Of a DNA stretch of 64,000 nt, positions 52,545-60,634 are shown one piece after another. Both the position numbers and the translations under genes were made by a program. The stretch is taken from the NCBI RefSeq assembly GCF_014650075.1, contig NZ_BMUG01000018.1, positions 80,274 through 144,273 on the forward strand, given 5' to 3'. This DNA comes from Streptomyces microflavus. Its GTDB lineage: Bacteria > Actinomycetota > Actinomycetes > Streptomycetales > Streptomycetaceae. The number at the start of each line of letters is the position of its first letter. Positions within the stretch are counted from its first letter, which is position 1. Under the pieces are notes generated by a model. It was not told the DNA's origin, did not search any database, and worked only from the letters and a program-made list of their open reading frames with translations.

Positions 52545-53302
52545 CGCCCGCGGACCGACGGCGTGCGGGTGCCTGCCGGGACCGGCGGAGCAGAGGCCGG
52601 GGTGGCGGTGGGTGCGGTCCGGCCGGCGGGGTGCTGCAGGCCGGTTCCGATACCGATCGCCTCCAGTTGGGGGCCGATCTCGCGCAGGGCGCGGGCCTGG
52701 GCCTGGGTGTCGTCGCCGTTGAGCCGGTAGATGCCGTCCTGCGGGTCCTGGACGAAACCGTGGGCCAGGAGGATCTCACCGGCACGGTGGTCGACGGGCG
52801 CGGTGGCGACGCTGCCGTCCGGCTGCCAGGTGAGGACGACCCGGTCGGCCTGGGAGGGCTGGAGACCGCCCAGGGCGTTGTTGCGGACCTGAGCGAGCGC
52901 GGTGTCGTAGCGGGCGAGGAGGTCGCCGGCGACGTGCTCGGCGCTCAGGAACGGGTCGTCGACCAGGGCGATGCCGTTGGGCTCGGGGACGGCGCGGTAC
53001 GCCTTGTCAGGCAGGGCGCGCGGGGCGACAGCGGCGATGAGGAACCCGTCGCGTTCGTCGTGCCGGTCCACAAGGACGAGCTGGGCGCCGTCCGGGCGGC
53101 TCAGGAGGGCCGCTTCCTGGAGCGGGTGATCGGCGAGGGAGGCAGCGACCAGGTCCAGGTCCCAGATCCGGTCGGCGAGTTCGGCGAGATCGTCCTTGGC
53201 GTCCACCGGGATGTGGGAGCTGGTCCAAGTGCCCGTGAGTTCGCCGGCGAGGACGTCGGCGTACGAGGCGAGGCGATCGGAAGTGTCGTGGTGGTCGTAC
53301 AT
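52541..53302 (-). CDS. Two-domain protein with C-terminal GF-YxLP module
   Basis: 253 residues from ATG at 53302 with AAGGA upstream. The N-terminal domain (ASYADVLAGELTGTWTSSHI, ADRIWDLDLVAASLADHPLQ, DERDGFLIAAVAPRALPD) aligns by eye with residues about 85-190 of the frameshifted 62325-63430 product. The C-terminal part (HRAGEILLAHGFVQDPQDGI then YRL) is the shared module, here after rather than before that domain. Function unknown. Confidence 0.65.
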   Translation of the reverse strand: MYDHHDTSDRLASYADVLAGELTGTWTSSHIPVDAKDDLAELADRIWDLDLVAASLADHPLQEAALLSRPDGAQLVLVDRHDERDGFLIAAVAPRALPDKAYRAVPEPNGIALVDDPFLSAEHVAGDLLARYDTALAQVRNNALGGLQPSQADRVVLTWQPDGSVATAPVDHRAGEILLAHGFVQDPQDGIYRLNGDDTQAQARALREIGPQLEAIGIGTGLQHPAGRTAPTATPASAPPVPAGTRTPSVRGR

Positions 53303-53326
53303 GGTGTCCTTCGGGCGGGATAGGAG

Positions 53327-54022
53327 TCAGCGGCGCAGGCCGATGGCCACCGGGGGCGGTGGGGCCGGGAGCGTGCGCGGCGGGGGCGGGCAGGCGCACA
53401 CGGCGGAGCGCTCGCGTTCGTTGGCTGGGACCTCTTGTGCGCAGGTGCTGCGGCCGGGGTGCGGGGCGTGCCGGTCGGCGAGCTGGTTACGGCTGTCGGA
53501 GAGGTCGGTACGGATGGTGCGGAGGACCTCGTCGGCGAGGTAGCGGAGCCGCCGGGCGATGTGCGGGTCGGGAGGCTCGCCGAGCCCGTCGTAGAAGTCG
53601 GCGGTGGCCGTGAGGACTTCCTCGATCGCGATGAGGACACCGTCGTGGGGAGCGGTCAGCTCGGTCAGGGCGGCGGCCGTCTCGTCCGTGGTGGTGGCCT
53701 CCTGAACGCGTTTGGCGAGGTGGGCGACCTCGGCGCTGGACGGCGGGTAGCTTGACAGCCGGTCGTCGGTGTCGAAGTCCGCGTCGCAGGCCACGTGGTA
53801 GCCCTGGGCCTGGAGACGGGCGACAGCGGCGGTGGCAAGACGGTCCTCGTCCTCGGCGGTCAGGCCCTTGGGTGCGCGGTGGTAGCTCTCGTGGACGCGT
53901 ACGACGGGCACGAAGCCCGCGCGCTGGAGGATGCTGTGCGCCGGGGAGTCGCCCTCTCGGGCGAGGAGTTCCTCGGAGTCCGGGTCGCGGCGGATCTCGA
54001 CGTAGCGGTTGATGCGGAGCAG
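53327..54022 (-). CDS. GF-YxLP module protein with probable CTG start
   Basis: 231 residues if started at CTG 54022. AGGAG lies 8 bases upstream and no ATG/GTG/TTG exists in frame before 53911, where a start would remove 37 residues (INRYVEIRRDPDSEELLARE, AHSILQRAGF) that match the paralogue at 51900. The rest repeats the family plan: SYHRAPKGLTAEDEDRLATA, ARLQAQGYHVACDADFD, then a helical part (AEVAHLAKRVQEATTTDETA, RRLRYLADEVLRTIRTDLS) and a Pro-rich end. Confidence 0.65.
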   Translation of the reverse strand: MLRINRYVEIRRDPDSEELLAREGDSPAHSILQRAGFVPVVRVHESYHRAPKGLTAEDEDRLATAAVARLQAQGYHVACDADFDTDDRLSSYPPSSAEVAHLAKRVQEATTTDETAAALTELTAPHDGVLIAIEEVLTATADFYDGLGEPPDPHIARRLRYLADEVLRTIRTDLSDSRNQLADRHAPHPGRSTCAQEVPANERERSAVCACPPPPRTLPAPPPPVAIGLRR

Positions 54023-54033
54023 GGACGGTTCTC

Positions 54034-54870
54034 CTACGGTGATCGTTGGGCGGAGCGCTGGGCGGCGGGTGGTGCGACGGCTACCGGGGACTGGGCCAGC
54101 CCGGCTGCGACGCGGTGCAGGTCCTCCTGGACGGCGTAGACGAGGCGGGCGAGCAGCAGCAGGCTGTGGGCGGTGTCGGCGGCACCGGGCTGATGGGCGG
54201 TCCGGTGAGCGGTGTGCTCGATGAGTCCACGGACCGCAGCCAGGGGGCCGGCGTGTTCGTCAGCGAGTTGCGTGAGAACAGCCGCGAGTTGAGCCGATGC
54301 CGTCGGCGCCGTACGGGCGGCGGGACGAGGCGCGGGAGCGGTACGCGACGGAGTGAGGTTGAGGTCCTGCTCGACACGGCGAGCCTCGTCCGCCAGACGT
54401 CGTGCCACGTTGCCGGGAGGCGCGTGCCACGTGCCGTCGATGTGGATCAGGTTGGCGATGAGGTCGAGGCGCCCGGGCTGGGCTTGGACTGCGATCCACC
54501 GGGCGCCCTGTTCCTTGCCGGGAATCTCGATTCCGGCGGCCCGGGCGAGGCGGTGGCCAACCTCGGCCCATTCCTGCAGGGCCAACTCCCGGTCGTGCGG
54601 AGCGAGGCGCACCTCGACGTGGAAGAAGGCCAGCCCGTCACGCGGAGTTGCGGGGAACGGGTGGTTCAGGCGGGGATCGTCGAGGTGCTCGGCCCACTCG
54701 ACGGACGTCCAGGTCCTGTCCTCATCATCCTGGGTGAATTCGTCCAGGCCCGGCCAGTGGGCGACGACCGTGTACTCCGTCAGCCCTTCGTCCGGCGACA
54801 CCGGCCGGCCCAGGGCCGCTTCGAGCGGGTCGTGCGGCCGGTGGGTCCGGTGATGAAGGCGAGGGATCAC
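54034..54870 (-). CDS. Relaxase-like protein with degenerate HxH motif
   Basis: 278 residues from GTG at 54870 (GTGA overlap). The N-terminal 170 residues resemble MobP-type relaxases of actinomycetes: start VIPRLHHRTHR, YTVVAHWPGLDEF, FFHVEVRLAPHDRELALQEW, ARWIAVQAQPGRLDLIANLI and IDGTWHAPPGNVARRLADEA. In active relaxases the part aligned with GRLDLIANL is DHIHIVATL-like with the metal-binding HxH; here those positions read R-L-D. The C-terminal half is helical. Could be an inactive accessory nicking factor. Family call is by eye. Confidence 0.5.
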   Translation of the reverse strand: MIPRLHHRTHRPHDPLEAALGRPVSPDEGLTEYTVVAHWPGLDEFTQDDEDRTWTSVEWAEHLDDPRLNHPFPATPRDGLAFFHVEVRLAPHDRELALQEWAEVGHRLARAAGIEIPGKEQGARWIAVQAQPGRLDLIANLIHIDGTWHAPPGNVARRLADEARRVEQDLNLTPSRTAPAPRPAARTAPTASAQLAAVLTQLADEHAGPLAAVRGLIEHTAHRTAHQPGAADTAHSLLLLARLVYAVQEDLHRVAAGLAQSPVAVAPPAAQRSAQRSP

Positions 54871-55292
54871 CGCCCGCCCCGGATGTCGGCGATGTGCACG
54901 AGCTGACCCAGGGCGGTGGTGGTGTACCAGCCGCAGTCGATCAGTTCCTCCCGGCCGGCGAACCGCGCCAGGAGCGCATCCTCCAGGGCACGCAGGTGGA
55001 TCAGGCAGTCCGGGCAGCGACGGGAGAGGTGCACGAGGTAGCGAGGGTGGGCGGTGACGTAGGACTGGGCGCCGCCGGTCGCATCCCGAAGCCGCCACCC
55101 GTCCTCGTCGGTCGGGGTGTGCCAGGACGGGGCGACGACACGCATCGATTCGCCCCACAGTTCACCGCCGGCCACCCCCTTGAGGACGACGACGGTGTCA
55201 CCGGACCGGAAATGCTGGTGTGTGACGTCCCTGTCAGGGGTGAGCGGATCAGGTGTCGGGGCGAACGCCGAGGCGCGCGGGGGCTGGGACAT
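54867..55292 (-). CDS. Hypothetical protein with CxxC-His motif
   Basis: 141 residues from ATG at 55292 with AAGGACC upstream. RSGDTVVVLKGVAGGELWGE looks like a small beta barrel; HLSRRCPDCLIHLRALEDAL gives a CxxCxxH pattern that could hold zinc; the end is ELIDCGWYTTTALGQLVHIA. First gene of the 55.3-51.5 kb operon, directly after repeat copy B. Confidence 0.6.
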   Translation of the reverse strand: MSQPPRASAFAPTPDPLTPDRDVTHQHFRSGDTVVVLKGVAGGELWGESMRVVAPSWHTPTDEDGWRLRDATGGAQSYVTAHPRYLVHLSRRCPDCLIHLRALEDALLARFAGREELIDCGWYTTTALGQLVHIADIRGGR

Positions 55293-55343
55293 GAGGTCCT
55301 TCCGCAGGTGGCGGGGTGGGAGCATCAATAGTCCGGAGGAACG

Positions 55344-55377
55344 CCGGTTTGGCTAACCGGCGCTTCCCGGCTATGTT
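55344..55377. repeat. Hairpin-promoter repeat element, copy B
   Basis: CCGGTT-TGGCT-AACCGG followed after 11 bases by TATGTT (55372-55377); the TTGGCT-to-TATGTT spacing is again 17. Bases flanking the core differ from copy A but keep most pairing of the stem. It lies in the 93-base gap between the 55386 and 54867 genes. Confidence 0.6.
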
Positions 55378-55385
55378 CCCCGCGA

Positions 55386-55883
55386 CTACCGGAACGGGTT
55401 CTCCGTGGCACGGTCAGCTTCACCGGCTGCTTCGAGGAGTTCGAGCAGGTCAGAGCCGTCCGCGTCGCGCTGGTCGATCCACCACCCGGCGCGAGTGATC
55501 GCGCGCGCCTTCTCCTCCAGCTCCGCCCAGTCCGCCTCGCCCCAACTCCCCTCGACAACGAGCGCGGTGTGGGCGGCGGTCATCAGCTGGTGGCGGCAGC
55601 GCTCGCCCCAGTCCAGGGCCTTCTCCGGGCCTTCGAGCGGCGGCATGTCGAACTGCTTCGCCCACGCTGCGGCCTCCTCTTTCTCCGCGGCACGCTTGGC
55701 CGCGAGCCACTCCTCCTTCGAGCCGGTGTCGGCGTCGCGCTCCGCCTTCCAGCAGTCGGTGCAGTCCTTCGCCGCGAGCCAGCGGGCGAAGCCAGCCCGC
55801 TTATCGGCCGGGCGGCCGGAAAGGTCGTGAATGACCTGGTGGGAGCAGGCGTGCTCCACGGTCCATTGCGTACGGATTGCCAT
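55386..55883 (-). CDS. Hypothetical protein with Cys/His motifs
   Basis: 165 residues from ATG at 55883; not recognised. HACSHQVIHDLSGRPADKRA with KDCTDCWKAERDA forms a C-H-H plus CxxC set suited to zinc. The remainder is helical and Trp/Ala/Glu-rich (AAEKEEAAAWAKQFDMP, GSWGEADWAELEEKARAIT). Downstream of the VWA gene by 34 bases, so likely the last gene of that operon, ended by the repeat-B hairpin. Confidence 0.65.
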   Translation of the reverse strand: MAIRTQWTVEHACSHQVIHDLSGRPADKRAGFARWLAAKDCTDCWKAERDADTGSKEEWLAAKRAAEKEEAAAWAKQFDMPPLEGPEKALDWGERCRHQLMTAAHTALVVEGSWGEADWAELEEKARAITRAGWWIDQRDADGSDLLELLEAAGEADRATENPFR

Positions 55884-55917
55884 GTGGGTGTTCCTGCTTT
55901 CTGTCTTTTGCGTCGTC

Positions 55918-57717
55918 TCAACGTGTCCTGCGGATGGCGTCCGTGGCCGCCTTGGCGATGGCGGCGGGAGCGCTGGAGGGCCGGGGGAGGTGCAGCAGGG
56001 TGGTCCCCGGCAAGTGGCGGGACTCCGCGGTGAGGGTGAGCTGGAGTACGGCGCACCCGGCGGTCGCGAGCCGCTTGACGCGGGTGACGGCCGCAGCGGT
56101 TTCGTCGGCGGTGTAGATGGCGTCGGTGACGATCACAAGGAGGCGGCCGGTGCCGGGACGGCTGAGTTCGAGGCCGTGGTCGAGCGCGTCCAGGGCGTTG
56201 GCGAGGTTGTGACTGCTGCCGTTGGCAACGAAGTTCGTCACACGCTCCGGTGCCCGGTGCGTGGGCCGGTTCAGTGCGGTGAGATGAGTGTCGTAGGCGA
56301 TGGTGGCCGTGCGCGAGTCGGGGTCGGTCAGGGCTGCTGCGCGAGCCACGATCCAGGCAGCGGACGCGACGGGCGCGCAGGCGGCACGCATGGAGCCGGA
56401 GACGTCCACCGCGATCCCCACCCGCAACGGCGGGGTGGGAGAGCTACGGCGCCGGGTGCGGGTGAACGGTTCCGCGACGGGAATCGATCCGGCGGCGCGC
56501 TGGGCGTCGCGGGCGAGGGCCGCGCGCATGTTGAGGCGTCCGGGCGGGGTGGGGCTGGTGGACCGCTCCTCGGTCCGCTCGCGGTAGCCGGCGGCACGCA
56601 GGGCGCGGCTCAGGCGCGCGGCGGCACTCTGCTCGGCGGCGGTGGGCCTGCGGGTGCCGGTGACCGGGGTGCTGTAGGGCGCCGGTGTGCCGTCGGGGTT
56701 GACGGTGCCGCCGCCGGAGTTGAATACGGACTTCGCGGTGGCGGCGGCCTGGCGTCGCCGACTGGCCTGCTGGGCGCGGTCGCTGCCCTGCGCCCTTGCC
56801 CGGGTGGCTATGGCGTTGGTCGCTGCGTCCTGTGCCGCGAGGTCGGCGGCGTCGGCGGCGGCCATGCTGTCCATGACGACCACCACGGCACCGGACAGCA
56901 GATCGGCCAAATTTGCCGGCACGGGCAGGGCGGGGGCCGCGGCGTCCAGGGCGTCGCACCACCGTTGACCGTGCGCGAGCATGGTCGTGGCGTCGTGATC
57001 GGCGCATTGGTGGGCTGCGGTCCAGATGCGGGTGAGGGTGGCCAGCAGGGGTGCGCCCAGCACCTTTCCGCACAGATCGGCGACGGCCCGGGTCTCGCCG
57101 GCGTCCAGGATGCCGACGTCACGGCGGCCGAGGATCAGGGCCGCCACGCCGGCGGCGTGCTCGATGCCCTGGAGGGTGGGGTGGGCGATGTCGGGCATGA
57201 CCAGGGTGCGGGCACTGGTGCGCAGGTACGTGCGGTCCGTGGGCCGCGTGATCAGGTGCGCGCCTTCGACACGGCTTTCCTCCAGCAGGAGCGCGGCCTC
57301 GACGACTCGGGGGTCCGCTCCGGCGGGCGGTGTCCAGACGGAGTGGGCCGCGTGCGCGGCCTCGTGGACGACCACTCCCCAGGCGGCCGGGTACCGCTCC
57401 TCGTCGCCCACGATCCGCGGATGGATTTCGTGGGGCTGGAGCGGGGCGAACAAACGGCTGTCGATCTCGATCTCGCCCAGGTTGGGGAAATAGGCGGCCG
57501 GTGCGCCGCTGCGTGTGCCGGGGCGGCAGGTGACGAGGAGGTCCTGGCGGCCGGAGAGGGCGACCAGGCGGTCGCCGAGTTCGGCTCCCACACGCAGCCA
57601 CGCCTGCGGGGAGGAGCGGGGTTGCGCGGGCGGGGCGCCGTCGTCGTCCCAGCGTGCGAGGTCGGCGTCGTCGTCCGGTGTGGTGGCGGGGGCCTGGACG
57701 TGGTGGTGGGCGCTCAT
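55918..57717 (-). CDS. Metalloprotease-like plus VWA domain protein
   Basis: 599 residues from ATG at 57717 (ATGA overlap with the MoxR gene). The N-terminal third has a zinc site: VVVHEAAHAAHSVW (HEAAH 118-122) and LLLEESRVEGAHL with candidate third ligand Glu. A Gln/Ala/Arg-rich middle (240-380) may be coiled coil. The VWA domain has the metal-ion adhesion site DVSGS (438-442) and TDAIY (near 532), both intact, with ANGSSHNLANALDALDHGLE between. DUF2201-type proteins combine the same activities. It probably works with the MoxR ATPase. Confidence 0.85.
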   Translation of the reverse strand: MSAHHHVQAPATTPDDDADLARWDDDGAPPAQPRSSPQAWLRVGAELGDRLVALSGRQDLLVTCRPGTRSGAPAAYFPNLGEIEIDSRLFAPLQPHEIHPRIVGDEERYPAAWGVVVHEAAHAAHSVWTPPAGADPRVVEAALLLEESRVEGAHLITRPTDRTYLRTSARTLVMPDIAHPTLQGIEHAAGVAALILGRRDVGILDAGETRAVADLCGKVLGAPLLATLTRIWTAAHQCADHDATTMLAHGQRWCDALDAAAPALPVPANLADLLSGAVVVVMDSMAAADAADLAAQDAATNAIATRARAQGSDRAQQASRRRQAAATAKSVFNSGGGTVNPDGTPAPYSTPVTGTRRPTAAEQSAAARLSRALRAAGYRERTEERSTSPTPPGRLNMRAALARDAQRAAGSIPVAEPFTRTRRRSSPTPPLRVGIAVDVSGSMRAACAPVASAAWIVARAAALTDPDSRTATIAYDTHLTALNRPTHRAPERVTNFVANGSSHNLANALDALDHGLELSRPGTGRLLVIVTDAIYTADETAAAVTRVKRLATAGCAVLQLTLTAESRHLPGTTLLHLPRPSSAPAAIAKAATDAIRRTR

Positions 57718-58916
57718 CGCGAGCGGCCCCGGTGTGCGGAGACGGTGCTACCCGGGGGCTGCCGGGCTGAGGCGGGGAGCTGCTTGCCGAGGGTGAGGGG
57801 CGCGATCTTCGTGACGCCGACAGTCTTGATGATGGCGGCGGCGACGGCGTCGCGATCCTCCACAGGGGCGATGCCGACGAGGTTCGCGAGCGCGGCCTTG
57901 GTGCCGAGGACGGCTTCGGTCTTCTGATAGCTCAGCAGCTCCCGCAGCTGGGGGGCCCAGCCCAGCTCGCCGAGGTCGACCTGGTGGGCGAGGTGCCGGG
58001 CGACCCGGACGACCCGGGCATCGATCCTCAGCGCCGTGGCGAGGTCATAGTCCGTGCCAATCTGGATCTGCACGCTGAACCGCGACGACAGCGCCTCCGT
58101 CAGAACGGCACCGTGTACGCCCGGATTGTGGCCCGCCACCACGTAGAAGCCCGGCTCGGCCTTGATCGTCTCGCCCCGGTGGGCCTTGACCTGGATCTGC
58201 CGGCGCCCGTCCATCGCGGGATACAGCGCCGCCAAGACCATCGGTGAGATCAAGGTGGCATCGTCGATCAGCAGGGCGCGGCCCTCGGTCATCGCGGTGA
58301 CCAGCGGACCGTACTGAAAGGCGTAGCCTCCGCTGTCGGCCTGCGTGTACTCGCCGATCAGGTCGCCGACCGTGGTGTCGCCGTCACCGGCGACGGTGAG
58401 CAAGTCAGGGAACGCCGCCTCGACCAACGACGTCTTGCCGGTGCCCGGAGGGCCGTAGAGCAGCACCGGCACGTCGGCGTCGCGCAGGCGGTTCAGCGCT
58501 TCGACGTCGGGCAAATCTGCCAGCTCCCTCGGGTGGTAGAGCTGGCCCCCCGCGCGGCGGATTGGGCCGGTCTGCCGGGGCGTGGCTGCGGCGGTAATGG
58601 TCGTGCGAGCCGCGGCGGCCTGGGCGCGGGGAGCGTGCGTGCCCGGTGGGCTGATCACAGCGGTCTGCGCGGCTGCGGCGGTTTTCGCGTTCGCGCGGAA
58701 CTCCGGTTGACCGCGCCCGCTTTGGTCGGCCTCGCCGCGTCGCACCAGGGTGAGGGCGGCGTTGCGGACCGCGCCATGCGAGTGGCCCAGCTGCCTGGCC
58801 ATCTCCCCGATGGTGAGCGTGTCCGCCGGCTGGTGGGCAAGCAGGCGGGCGACTTTGGCCCGCAGTTCGCCGCCCCTGGTTCGCGCTGGACTGGTAGGTG
58901 TTGCGGGTGTGGTCAA
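57714..58916 (-). CDS. MoxR-family AAA+ ATPase with N-terminal HTH
   Basis: 400 residues from TTG at 58916 with AAGAGG upstream. Residues 30-75 form a winged helix (LTIGEMARQLGHSHGAVRNA). After an Ala-rich linker the AAA core has Walker A GPPGTGKT (155-162), Walker B LLIDDA (the usual Glu replaced by Asp), sensor 1 VVAGHNPG and the arginine-finger region TEALSSRFSVQIQIG. MoxR proteins remodel targets through VWA partners; the partner is the next, overlapping gene. The fused HTH would bring it to DNA. Confidence 0.9.
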   Translation of the reverse strand: MTTPATPTSPARTRGGELRAKVARLLAHQPADTLTIGEMARQLGHSHGAVRNAALTLVRRGEADQSGRGQPEFRANAKTAAAAQTAVISPPGTHAPRAQAAAARTTITAAATPRQTGPIRRAGGQLYHPRELADLPDVEALNRLRDADVPVLLYGPPGTGKTSLVEAAFPDLLTVAGDGDTTVGDLIGEYTQADSGGYAFQYGPLVTAMTEGRALLIDDATLISPMVLAALYPAMDGRRQIQVKAHRGETIKAEPGFYVVAGHNPGVHGAVLTEALSSRFSVQIQIGTDYDLATALRIDARVVRVARHLAHQVDLGELGWAPQLRELLSYQKTEAVLGTKAALANLVGIAPVEDRDAVAAAIIKTVGVTKIAPLTLGKQLPASARQPPGSTVSAHRGRSR

Positions 58917-58929
58917 AACGAGTGCCTCT

Positions 58930-59294
58930 TCAACAGGTACGGGCGGGGTTGACGATGGGCTGGAGAGGCTGGACGCTGCCGGAGCGGATCACGGACTGTG
59001 CCGACAACGGCGACATGACCCACCGGGGCGTACCGTCGGCGCTCACCGGCCCACCGAGGGCTCGGTCCAAGTGCACGGGGTGGCCGACGACGAGCAGTTC
59101 GCTGGCCCCCGAGCAGCCTCATGCGTCCGCTCCGTACCGGGTTCCATCGCTCGGCAGGCGCAGCTGGGCGCCGCCTCGAAGCCGTCCTGGAGCAGGATGC
59201 GCAGCGCCGCTGCGTTGTAGCCGGTGGTGGTGACCTCGCCGGTGACGGCGTGCCGGATCGCCGTGAACGGCTGCTCTGCTGGTGCTTCGGGCAA
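58930..59294 (-). pseudogene. GF-YxLP module gene with frameshift and stop
   Basis: From TTG at 59294 (AGGAG 7 bases upstream) the frame gives the family opening FTAIRHAVTGEVTTTGYNAA and LRILLQDGFEAAP, then loses character. From about 59165 the adjacent frame continues the family pattern (QLRLPSDGTRYGADA), meets a TGA at 59118-59120, and then gives ASELLVVGHPVHLDRALGG, which matches ASHALLAAGHNVHLDPALN of the 51900 gene. So one shift and one stop interrupt a gene of about 120 residues. It ends 13 bases before the MoxR gene. Confidence 0.55.
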
Positions 59295-59348
59295 GGCGGA
59301 TCTCCTATCGGTGCTGGAGGGAAAACGGCGGGGTGTTGACGCCCGTGA

Positions 59349-60617
59349 TCAAGGCGTCTTGTGCCTGCCCCGGAGCGGGCGGCGGTGACGGCCGCGCTGC
59401 AGGTGTCCGGTCGGGCTCAGACGCCGGCGCGCGGCAAGAAGGACGGCGAGGGCGAAAACTGCGCCGGCCGCGGGGAGTGCCGCGCTGGCGAGCGGCTGCT
59501 CGGCAAGACGTCCGGCGAGGGCGGTACCGGCGGACTGTCCGGCGCCGATCGAGAGGATCAGCCACGCGTACGACTCGGTCGTACGGCCCGCGGGGGCGAG
59601 GGAGTCGGTGGTGACGTAGGCGCAGGCGACCACGATGGTCAGGAACACACCGGGAACGGCGACCGCGGCGATGGCCGCGTACGGGGCCGGGAGAGCGAGA
59701 AGCGGGAGCCACCCGCCCAGGAACGCGGCGGTGGCCACGATCAGCCGTCTGGTGGCGGTGCCCGACCAGGCGCGGCGTCCGTAGATGAGGCCGCCGACGA
59801 AGCTGCCGGCGGAGAACACGGCGGGGATCACGCCCGCGAGCATGTCCTGCTCGTAGTGCTCGGCCATGGAGACCGACCACACGTTCATCGCGCCGATCGC
59901 GAAGCCGATACCGGTGAGCGAGACGAACAGCAGCGTCACGGCGGGGGCGGCCAGCCGCCGTACCGGGACAGCGCCCCGGTCCGCGGACCGTTCGGGGCGC
60001 CAGCGCCGTGACGGCGCCGCGAGGGCGACCGCGGCGGTGCCGACCAAGCCCAGGGCCGCGGTGACGGCGAGTGCGACGGCGGGGTTGTACGCGGAGGAGA
60101 GCGCGGCGACGAGCAGGGGTCCGACGATGTACAGCAGGCCCTGCGTGCCGGTGTCGAGCGCGAGCGCGGCGTGCCGCAGCCGGGGGTCGGGCAGCACGCT
60201 CGGCCACAGTGCCCGCAGCCCGGCCTCCAGGGGCGGCGCGGTCAGACCGCCGCCGACGACGAGCGCCGTGGCCAGACCGGGTCCGCCGTACGGCCCGGCC
60301 AGGGGCAAGGCCACCAGGAGGGCCGAGTTGAGCAGGGCGGCCGGCAGGTGCACCGCGCCCTGGCCGTGGCGGTCCATGACGAATCCCTTGACCGGCTGGG
60401 CGAGCGCGGAAGCCAGCCCGTACAGGGCGCTGAGCAGCCCGCCGAAGGCGATGCTGCTGCCGCTCGCGGTGGCCCACAAGAGGATGGCTACGGGGGCCAT
60501 GCCGTTGGGGAGCCGGCCGATGAGGGTGCCGCCGAGGAGGCGGGCGACGTACGGGCTGCCCAGCACCGCGCCGTACGTGATGCGCGGGGCCGGGGCCGGG
60601 GGTGCGGTCAGGGACAA
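59349..60617 (-). CDS. MFS transporter
   Basis: 422 residues from TTG at 60617, 17 bases after the preceding stop. About 12 membrane segments; helix 1-2 region is PYVARLLGGTLIGRLPNGMA, and VKGFVMDRHGQGAVHLPAA is the motif A loop. Later segments include IPAVFSAGSFVGGLIYGRRA and SYAWLILSIGAGQSAGTALA. An unusual passenger inside a transfer-type gene block; substrate unknown. Its start codon and coupling suggest co-expression with the 60635 gene. Confidence 0.85.
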   Translation of the reverse strand: MSLTAPPAPAPRITYGAVLGSPYVARLLGGTLIGRLPNGMAPVAILLWATASGSSIAFGGLLSALYGLASALAQPVKGFVMDRHGQGAVHLPAALLNSALLVALPLAGPYGGPGLATALVVGGGLTAPPLEAGLRALWPSVLPDPRLRHAALALDTGTQGLLYIVGPLLVAALSSAYNPAVALAVTAALGLVGTAAVALAAPSRRWRPERSADRGAVPVRRLAAPAVTLLFVSLTGIGFAIGAMNVWSVSMAEHYEQDMLAGVIPAVFSAGSFVGGLIYGRRAWSGTATRRLIVATAAFLGGWLPLLALPAPYAAIAAVAVPGVFLTIVVACAYVTTDSLAPAGRTTESYAWLILSIGAGQSAGTALAGRLAEQPLASAALPAAGAVFALAVLLAARRRLSPTGHLQRGRHRRPLRGRHKTP

Positions 60618-60634
60618 CGGGTGCTCTCTGGGGC

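Noticed and set aside
55831..57927. Plus-strand open frame of nearly 700 codons opposite the VWA gene
   Set aside because: Very Gly/Arg/Val-rich with no motif. The minus strand has HEAAH, VWA motifs and operon overlaps, so this is an antisense shadow.
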